The notes under the pieces: model-generated
What the model saw: the letters and a program-made list of their open reading frames with translations, nothing else
The model's database searches: none
Told to the model about the DNA's origin: nothing
In this document: positions 18,681 to 25,618 of the stretch, piece after piece
Layout of the letters: each line of letters opens with the position of its first letter
How positions within the stretch are numbered: position 1 is the first letter of the stretch
From: Folioceros fuciformis
Taxonomy: Eukaryota; Anthocerotophyta; Anthocerotopsida; Anthocerotales
Assembly: GCA_049999805.1 (NCBI GenBank)
Contig: JBNGIO010006257.1
Coordinates: forward strand, 205,611 to 231,228
Direction of reading: 5' to 3'
Length of the DNA: 25,618 nucleotides
Program-made: the position numbers and the translations under genes

Positions 18681-19897
18681 TCGGAAGGCTTCATAATCTA
18701 GTCTACACATGCCTCCTAGATTGCATTCCTAATATTCTACAATTGGTCACAATGCTTAGTGGCTATCACTACTGATGGCACCCGGGCCTTGTGGCCAATG
18801 TATCCTCGCCCCGTGTGCAACAACCTTAGAATCTAGATCCTAGGGAGAGAATCCTCTAAACTACCCCTAGGAAAATCTGATCTAAGTATGTAAATGCTAG
18901 TCATGGTTTTGCACCCAAACACGCATCCTTGACCTTCAATTTAGAATTAAGGAAAGTAGAAAGTGAGAGGAAAACAGGAGAAACCTCAAGCCTCGAGCTG
19001 ATCCACACCCGAGTAACGAGACCCCTTCAGACCCACAGCGGGCGCCGTGATCGAGGCGCTGCCGCCGCAAGCTTGCTTAGCCACTGCTGCCCTAATTCGT
19101 CCTTAACACCCCTCACTTGAGAAAAAACGGGAGGGTAGGAGCATCAAGTAGGGTCACAATCCCAGGTTTTAGTACGAGAACCAGCCAAAAAAAAAAGAAA
19201 AAAAGAAGACTAGCGATCAAGCGCATAGCTGAAAGCCCGAGCCGATCGTTCAGGCTTCGAGCTGCAAGAAATAACCATACCTAACCGTCCGCCTGACCTC
19301 GATCTCCACCGCCGCTATGATACCTACCTCGCAATCTTGGGAGCAACAACACCAGCATTGGGTTGGGGCCGCTGTTACCACACACCTACAAGGCCACTAG
19401 CGCTCCTCGGCATCCCTCCCACATGCCCACAGTGGAGGAAAGGGAAGGGATTAGATTTGGAAGTGAAGGAATAAACGATGGATAGGCAGAAATCTCGGGA
19501 ACAATCACATCACGAGATTGCCAGATTGTACCTGCCACCGCGATGCTCAGCGAGGAGGATCTGGTCGCGTGGATTTGGAGCCCAAGGAGGCCCCAACCGT
19601 GATTCGAGTCCCACAAGATCTGACCCCCTGTTATTTTTTTCCTCCGGGATTGGACAAGCCGATCCAGGAGGGGGACTGCTACGGCTGGCACCCGGGCTAT
19701 CACAATCGGCGTGCCCACCTAGGGTGCCGCGATCGCCGGAGGGGGCGCAGCTGTGGAGGGGGCCACGCCCCGAGGTGGTGCCCCTCTCGTGAGGAGTGGT
19801 GCGCCCGCGCCCGCTAACACCCACCCGACCTCCCGCGAGGGGGAGGTGCGAGGCATGGAAGGGCCTAACTCTCTGGATACTGCTTGGTTTTGATTTT
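18681..19897. other. Non-coding insert or leader between LTR and gag, partly GC-rich; no gene supported
   Basis: About 1.2 kb separates the primer site from gag, more than a Copia leader normally needs. It has an A-rich tract (about 19188-19211) and a strongly GC-rich block at 19660-19860. The block at 19326-19704 could be a minus-strand LTR: on that strand it starts TGTGATAGCCCGGGTGCC and ends beside GGTATCATAGCGGC, which resembles a primer-binding site. This is weak, with no matching LTR found and no terminal CA. Open frames across it give low-complexity peptides and are not called. Confidence 0.35.
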
Positions 19898-19975
19898 ATG
19901 ACCACGACTTACAAGGAGGTTGTGGACCAGCTTATACAACACTTCAATTCACTTTCTTTTAACCCTCCTGCTACC

Positions 19976-20531
19976 ATGGCCAGCACCTCCTCCTCTGCCC
20001 TAGTAGGCTCAAGTCCCGTTCTCACTGACCACCTTAAGGAAAAGGACCGATTTAATGGTCGGCACTACCAACTTTGGCGCGTTCGAATGAAGTCCATCCT
20101 TATCGGCCGAGGTGTTTGGAAGATAGTTAACGGCACAAACCCGAAGCCCAACTCTGCTGCCACACTTGCTCCGTCCGCTGCTGACATTGAGAAATGGGAT
20201 TACTTGAATGGGATCGCCATCGCTCTTCTTATCAGTGGCCTCGATTCTAGCTTTGTGCCCAGTGTCGAATTTCTCACACAGGCTTCGGCAATCTAGGATC
20301 AGCTATCAAACACGTACAACATTAACAATGTTTTAACCTTGTACAATGTAAGGCAAGAATTCAACTCCTTAAGGATGAAGGAGACTGATGCGATTTCTAC
20401 CCAGACCTCGAAGTTTAGACAGCTGCGAGGGCAGCTCGCCTCCCTTGGCTCAACCATGTCAGAGACCAATGCCGTTGCATAGCTGTTAATGAGCTTACTA
20501 CTCTCTTTCTAAATTTTTTTGATCAGCTTGA
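19976..20531 (+). pseudogene. Copia gag remnant, interrupted on the right by another element
   Basis: Gag forms the capsid-like particle of the retrotransposon. From the ATG at 19976 the frame gives the plant Copia gag order: KEKDRFNGRHYQLWRVRMKS, VWKIVNGTNPKPN, IEKWDYLNGIAIALLISGLD, then (after TAG at 20294, where Trp or another residue is expected) LSNTYNINNVLTLYNVRQEF and NSLRMKET. A second TAG is at 20480. The match stops near 20515, just before the LTR at 20532, so the zinc knuckle and everything beyond are absent. Its orientation and position suggest it belongs to the LTR at 18431. Confidence 0.85.
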
Positions 20532-20686
20532 TGTTACGGTTATTTAGTAAAGACTAGTTAACCTCACTTGGTTAACATTAGGATTACAGAAGTATTTAAG
20601 ACAATTTTGTATTCTAAAGTAATTAATTCATTCTCTTGTGCACTTGTGAGTTTGGTGTACAAGAGCTTTCGCTTTATTTATTTACA
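20532..20686 (+). repeat. Short Copia 5' LTR, 155 bp
   Basis: It begins TGTTACGGTTATTTAGTAAA and ends TTTATTTACA, with the conventional TG...CA ends. TATTTAAG near 20594 is a plausible TATA box. Eight bases (CTTGATGT) separate it from the primer-binding site. At 155 bp it is short for Copia, though short LTRs are known. Confidence 0.65.
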
Positions 20687-20694
20687 CTTGATGT

Positions 20695-20708
20695 TGGTAT
20701 CAGAGCAG
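20695..20708 (+). other. LTR retrotransposon primer-binding site
   Basis: TGGTATCAGAGCAG has the canonical Copia primer core TGGTATCAGAGC, complementary to initiator-Met tRNA. Confidence 0.85.
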
Positions 20709-20927
20709 AATACAATTTAGTGCTGCAATGTTGAGTCTTTAGTTTGCATTATGCACAAAATATAGCATAGTCTATCTATGAGTAGGCTACATTGTGTGCA
20801 TAATGGATTGTAGGCTCTGCACGCTCAGCACTAGGTTAATTGATTCTAGAGAACATCTAAACTTCTAGTAAATAATGCAACTAGAAGTCACTGGAACATT
20901 TTGTCGATATGACTCGTAGGAATTGCA

Positions 20928-21251
20928 ATGGCCCTTATCGAGCTATTGAGGATTTTTGCAACCACAAGGCTTGGCACCAAGTCACCTAGTGGAAACTTAG
21001 AAAGCTATAGGGAAGAGGAAATTTACCCATCCTTTACTCGGTTACCAGGGCTTACTGCGCTGTTTCTTGAGTCACAGCGCAATTCCCCTTTTAACAGAAA
21101 TCAGCGTAGAGCTGAGTATGGGAGAATTACGGCTGCACATCGACAAGAAATTTCAGTGTTAGAAGGCGATCGTGAAATTTGGCTGTCTATTTCTAGCCTA
21201 CACGTAGAAATTGCAGCTTGTTTTTCAGTTCAAGAAGCAGCAATTTCATAA
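20928..21251 (+). CDS. Leader open frame of unknown meaning inside the Copia element
   Basis: An open frame of 107 codons lies between the primer site and gag. The left part (LRIFATTRLGTKSPSGNLES) is polar, and the right part (EYGRITAAHRQEISVLEGDR) looks helical. I recognise no domain. It may be chance, a decayed gene captured by the element, or a leader protein. Confidence 0.2.
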   Translation: MALIELLRIFATTRLGTKSPSGNLESYREEEIYPSFTRLPGLTALFLESQRNSPFNRNQRRAEYGRITAAHRQEISVLEGDREIWLSISSLHVEIAACFSVQEAAIS

Positions 21252-21866
21252 TTGCAATCGAGCATCTCGACAATTGGAGCATTGTCCTCAGCAATTCTAC
21301 ATTCAGTTTAGCGCGCCGACAACCACATCACTGGAGTAAATGACTGCTTAGCTGATGTTGGAGGGGCAGTGATCTGTCTTGCTGCTTGTCAAGGGTTGAC
21401 GTTGAACATCCAGCCTGCTACATCTCAAGAGAGGTAGGCATTTGAGGCGGCCTAGTTTGCATCAGATTCAATGCTGGTGGGTGCTCCATTGCAGGTGTAG
21501 GGCATCATCCAGTGCCTGACGACGGGGGTCTGCAGCCTAATTCCAACCGCCATGGTCATCAGACATGTCGAGTGGTCCTTCTTGACAGCTGTCACCAAAA
21601 GTTACATTTGAATAGGCATTTTGCCCTAAAAATAACGTTTCATATCATGCTAAGTTGTGTGAACCGTTGCTAACCTTATGAATCGTTAATTGCATGCTAC
21701 TTACCGGTTTATGCCTTCCTTTTGGGACGAGTCAGATAGTGAGCTAGATGAGTCGTGAGACGTAGAGGAGGATTTTCTACAGTCTTTTGCATCTCAATTC
21801 CGTATCTTTGTCATTCCGACGTTCCTACAAAATCAACCACCCCCGTTATCAGGACCCATTAACAAT
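21252..21866. other. Copia leader sequence before gag; no gene seen
   Basis: No open frame with recognisable content. The total leader from primer site to gag is about 1.16 kb, long for Copia, so it may contain captured or inserted sequence. Confidence 0.4.
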
Positions 21867-24800
21867 ATGGGTACTAATGTAGCAACTGTTTCTACTTATA
21901 CGGGAGAGTTTAAAGAGAAGGATCGGTTTGACGGAAATCCTGCTAGATTCGAGAGCTGGAAAGCCAGGATGAAAGCTCATTTGAATGCATATGATGTGTG
22001 GGAATATGTGGATGGTTCGATCCCAAATCCCAATCTTGTCCCCTCCACTGCAATACATCAACCCACAGCTGATGAGATAGCTAAGTGGAACAAAGGGAAT
22101 AAAGTGGCATTTGCCATACTTCTAAGTGGACTGGATGAGATAACAGTCACAGAAGTGGAGTTCCTTGAGACAGCAGCAGCTGTCTGGAATCAGTTAGTTG
22201 ACACTTACCAGGTCAAAAATGTTTGCACCTTGATTCATGTTCGAGAACAATTTCACAGTCTTAGGATGAAGGAAGGGGATCTTGTTGGAACCTATGTCAC
22301 AAAGTTGAGGTACCTCCGAGCACAGCTGTCTACGGTGGGAGCCAAGACGGCTGATGTGGAGATGGTTGCTCAACTATTGACCAGCTTGCCTCCATCCTAC
22401 CAGACTTTTATCTCAAGATAGAATGCTTCCTTGCGTGCTGCCTACCAAGCAGTAGCCAGTGGATAGCCTACTACCTTGGACTTGAATGAAGTCATTGGAG
22501 CACTCCTGCAAGAGGAGCAAAGCAGACACAAGTTAGGTGGCACTCGTCTTCGAGGCAAGAAGGTCTTGTTTGCATCGAAAGGCAAAGGACCTTGGAAGGG
22601 GAAAGGAAAGAAGGGTAACTCATCTCAAAATCAACATTCCTCAATGCCTGTCGCACCAAAAAGACAAGGTAACTGCAACTAGTGTCAAGTGCCAGGCCAC
22701 TGGGAACGTGACTGTCGCAGAAAGAAAGTTGGCGAGGCCAAGAGGGAGAGTAAGCCTGAGGCTCATGTCACATCCAGTGTGAAGATTAATTCTTCAAATC
22801 AGCAGAAACCCAAGAGTAGCAGTTCTGTATTAACAGTTTGCTTGACGTCTTACAGGGAAACTTCATCTTCCTGGTTTGTTGATTCAGGTGCCACTGCACA
22901 TGTCTGTGACAACCGTTAGCTGTTCTCCACCTTTCACAATCAGAGGTCCCCACAATTAGTTTTTGTTGGTGACTCTAGAGGTGTAGAAGTTTAAGGGCTG
23001 TGGAGATGTAACCATACCTTTGCTGGGAGGTGCGTTCTTGTACTTGGAAGATGTCCTGTACGTACCTGACATGAGCAAAAATCTGCTGAGTACTAGGGTT
23101 GTGGCACAAAGTCAACAGTATGGCTTCCGTTTTGAGGATAGGAAATGTTACATTTATGAGCTTAGTAACCCACAAGACTATGTAGCTAAAGCCATACTGT
23201 TCAATGATTTATACCACCTAGTCACAGTTACCAAGTCTAGAGCTAGTGCTCTAGTTGCTGCATCATATGCACAAGCTAATCTCTGGCATGCAAGGTTGGG
23301 TCATGTCAACAAGTTCAAACTGAATGTCATGGCCAACTCAAATTTTTATAGGGAGAAATTACCTTCCCGTTTCAAACTTTTAGAGTCTTGTAGCTCTTGT
23401 ATTCAGTCCAAGCAGAAGGAGCTACCATTTAAGAACAAGACGCCTAAACGTGCCAAGGCCTTGCTTGAACTTATACATGCCGACATTGCTGGAAAAATTC
23501 AGGTCAGTCGTAAGGAGGTGCTGAATACTACCTAACATTGACAAACGATTTTTCAAGGTACACGTGGACATTTCCCATTAAACATAAGAGTGAAGTGTAT
23601 GATCAAATTGCTTCCTGGATACCTATGGTGCAACACCAGACAGGTAATTTGGTGAAGTGTTTCAGGACTGATAATGGAGGAGAGTTCATAGGCCAGAAGT
23701 TTGATGACCTCTTTCAGCAGTTTGGAATTATTTGACAACTCTTTGTGCCCTACACGCAGCAACAAAATGGGGTGGCTGAGAGGAAAAACCAAACACTCAT
23801 GGGGATGACAAGATGCATGTTATCCTATACAAGGCTGCATAAAAGCTACTGGGCAGAAGCAATTGTGACAGCAACTTACTTATTGAATAGAGACGTCACA
23901 TCTGCCCTATCTGGAAAGACACCTTATGAAGCCTTCTGGGGAAGGAAGCCAAGCCCGTCCCATCTCAAGGTCTTTGGGTCACCAACTTTTGCCTTTATAC
24001 CTGAAGCAAAGAGTAAAAAGTTAGATAACAGGGCTAAACAATTGGTGTTTGTTGGATACTCAGAGGAGTCAAAGGCCTACAAACTATTTGATCCAGCAAC
24101 ATCTAAAATAACTCTGTCAAGAAGTGCAACTTTCAAGGAGCTTGTCCTCCCATAGACTGATGTGGACACTGGAGGTCGTGGCAGTTCTTCTCGTTCTAAG
24201 TCACTGATGGACGAGAGGTCTCTCATAGCCCCAGTAAATTATCCTTAGTCTGATGGAGAATCACCAGAAGTTGATGATCATGCAGCTATGGATGATTTCT
24301 TAAATCCTCTTGCTCCAGTTGCTTAGCCTGAACAGTTTATTCCTCAGAACCCTAATTTGCAAGTAGCTGATGATGATCTTTCAGTTAGTGTAGATCAATC
24401 CGAACATGATGACAGAGAAGATGAACCTCTTGAAGATGCTGCTTACCCTGAATCAGATATGGATGTAGATGCTGCAAGTGTTGTAAGCCACAGTGATGCT
24501 GGCTCTCTTGGTTCGGATGACCCTTTGTTGAATTTAGATCATACAGTTGAAGAGGGAGCACCTCTTGTCACTGCAGAGGGGGATACCTCTCCTTGGTATC
24601 CTATCCGTGAACGCCGTCCAAGGGCAGAGTGGTAGGAACCCCTGTATCAGGCTATTGATTTTCGCAGACCAACAGCTCATGTGGCAGATCTACATGTGCC
24701 TGAAGTTAGGCCTGATCCTCAGAGTTACAAAGAGGCACTTTAAGGGCCTGATGCTAAACACTGGAGGATTTCGATTGATGATGAGTAGAACTCGTTGGTC

Positions 24801-25618
24801 AAGAATAATACCTGGGAACTTGCAGACTTGCCTCCTAGCCGAAAACCTATCACCTGCAAGTGGGTTTTCAAAACTAAGTTAAAGGCAGATGGCACAATTG
24901 CAAGGTATAAATCACGACTAGTAGCTCGGGATTTCTCTCAGATACCTGGAATTGATTATGGAGACACCTTTTCTCCTGTGGTTAAACCGCCTTCAGTTCG
25001 GATTTTGCTGGCCATGGCTGCTCACTTTAACCTCAAACTCCACCAGATGGATGTTTGCACAACCTTTCTTCATGGGGAACTTGAGGAGGTTCTATATATG
25101 GATCAGCCTGAAGGGTTTGTTGATAAGCAATTTTCTAATAAAGTTTGTAAGCTGTTAAAAACCATATATGGGCTCAAGTAGAGCCCTCGTGCTTGGTACA
25201 AGAGGATCATGACGTTTCTCAAAACGCATGGCTTTGTACAATCTCCAGCAGATTCCAATGTTTTTTACCTCGATTCCGACGGGCTGTTTGTCATTCTTGC
25301 TCTTTATGTAGATGATGCAATTTTGTTGAGCAATCACCCTAATCAGCTTGACGCAGTGAAAGCTGTGTCTGAGTTTGAAATGACAGATCAGTGGCCGCTT
25401 GCTTTCTGTCTCGATATACAAATCCTACGGGACAGGTCACATGGCACCATCATTTTACATCAGACCAAATACATCAAAGAAATTCTTAAGAGGTTTACTT
25501 TGAATTCTACAAAGCCTATTTCAACACCTACAGCTGTGGGGGAAAAGCTTACCTCGGACCAGTCACCATAGGATGCTGTTGATGAGGCTATGATGACTGG
25601 AGTTCCGTATGCTGAGGC
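21867..25618 (+). pseudogene. Copia gag-pol polyprotein, decayed, right end off window
   Basis: One main frame covers gag (GEFKEKDRFDG; LRMKEGDLVGTYVTKLRYLR), a zinc knuckle C-x2-C-x4-H-x4-C (22674-22715), protease (WFVDSGATAH, Asp at 22881), the GAG-pre-integrase HHCC region (LWHARLGHVNKF near 23281), integrase core (HADIAG; FRTDNGGEF; QQNGVAERKN), an acidic linker (24357-24600), and reverse transcriptase (WVFKTKLKADGTIARYKSRL; YVDDAILLS at 25305). RNase H is beyond the edge. A one-base insertion near 22990 moves the frame, which returns near 23515. In-frame stops: TAG at 22419, 22464, 22680, 22917, 24153, 24246, 24324, 24633, 24786, 25179 and 25569; TGA at 23733; TAA at 24741. The TAG at 25179 replaces the conserved Gln of the YGLKQ motif. 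The copy cannot encode a working polyprotein, yet its catalytic motifs are otherwise well kept. Confidence 0.93.

Larger units (their letters stand above)
20532..25618 (+). mobile_element. Copia LTR retrotransposon, right end off the window
   Basis: The element starts with a 155-bp LTR (20532-20686), followed by a primer-binding site (20695), a 1.1-kb leader, and a gag-pol frame from 21867 to the window end. Gene order is gag, protease, integrase, reverse transcriptase, which defines Copia. It is inserted within the gag remnant of another Copia element. The 3' LTR lies outside the window, so age cannot be estimated. Confidence 0.85.

Noticed and set aside
19590-19615. tRNA or SINE B box (GATTCGAGTCC)
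   Set aside because: A B-box-like string is present, but the flanking bases do not form a T-arm and no A box or cloverleaf is evident.
22419-25571. Reassignment of TAG to glutamine, or U-to-C RNA editing of stops
   Set aside because: Land plant nuclear genes use the standard code, and stop-removing U-to-C editing is known from organelles of some ferns and hornworts, not from nuclear transposons. Frameshifts and other stops show ordinary decay.

Overview
The window looks like nuclear DNA from a land plant. It has intron-rich genes with GT-AG introns of roughly 80-170 bp, a wall-associated-kinase-like receptor, a plant-type GBA2 glucosylceramidase, a GINS subunit, and Copia LTR retrotransposons with the usual initiator-Met tRNA primer sites. 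A non-LTR element with a restriction-like endonuclease tail, plus the general style of the Copia proteins, makes me favour a non-seed plant (fern, lycophyte or bryophyte). That clade call is a weak inference.

Layout. (1) 63-1733 (+): the 3' part of a receptor kinase (EGF module, membrane helix, kinase) whose N-terminus lies off the left edge. (2) About 2300-4950 (-): several exon-like coding pieces of one or more genes I cannot name; the best-supported pair joins in phase (3273-3126 to 3031-2307). (3) 5330-6263 (-): a frame-shifted relic of a plant alpha/beta-hydrolase. (4) 6426-7913: no gene, probably the upstream region of the next gene. (5) 7914-12832 (+): a complete 18-exon gene for non-lysosomal glucosylceramidase (GBA2 type, GH116), 1059 codons plus stop. 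(6) 13407-14517 (-): a tail-to-tail neighbour encoding the GINS subunit PSF2, all conserved blocks present, but one intron starts with AT rather than GT. (7) 14557-25618: a nest of transposons that begins about 45 bases upstream of the PSF2 start codon.

The transposon nest contains, in order: a probable expanded Copia LTR built largely of a 40/59-bp minisatellite and ending at a primer-binding site (17055). Inside that minisatellite is a 5'-truncated non-LTR element (14848-16727) bounded by ATTTAAGAC on both sides. Next come a Copia RNase H remnant (17501-18085), a 237-bp LTR with a purine tract on its left and a primer-binding site on its right (18431-18667), and a broken Copia gag (19976-20531). 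That gag is interrupted by a second Copia element with a 155-bp LTR (20532-20686), whose gag-pol runs off the right edge. The second element's reading frame holds 13 in-frame stops, 11 of them TAG. This points to decay of methylated CAG codons rather than random mutation.

The host genes have unrelated jobs: surface signalling, sphingolipid breakdown and DNA replication. The most interesting points are the non-LTR insertion inside a minisatellite, the transposon nest pressed against a core replication gene, the odd PSF2 intron, and the unnamed minus-strand gene.
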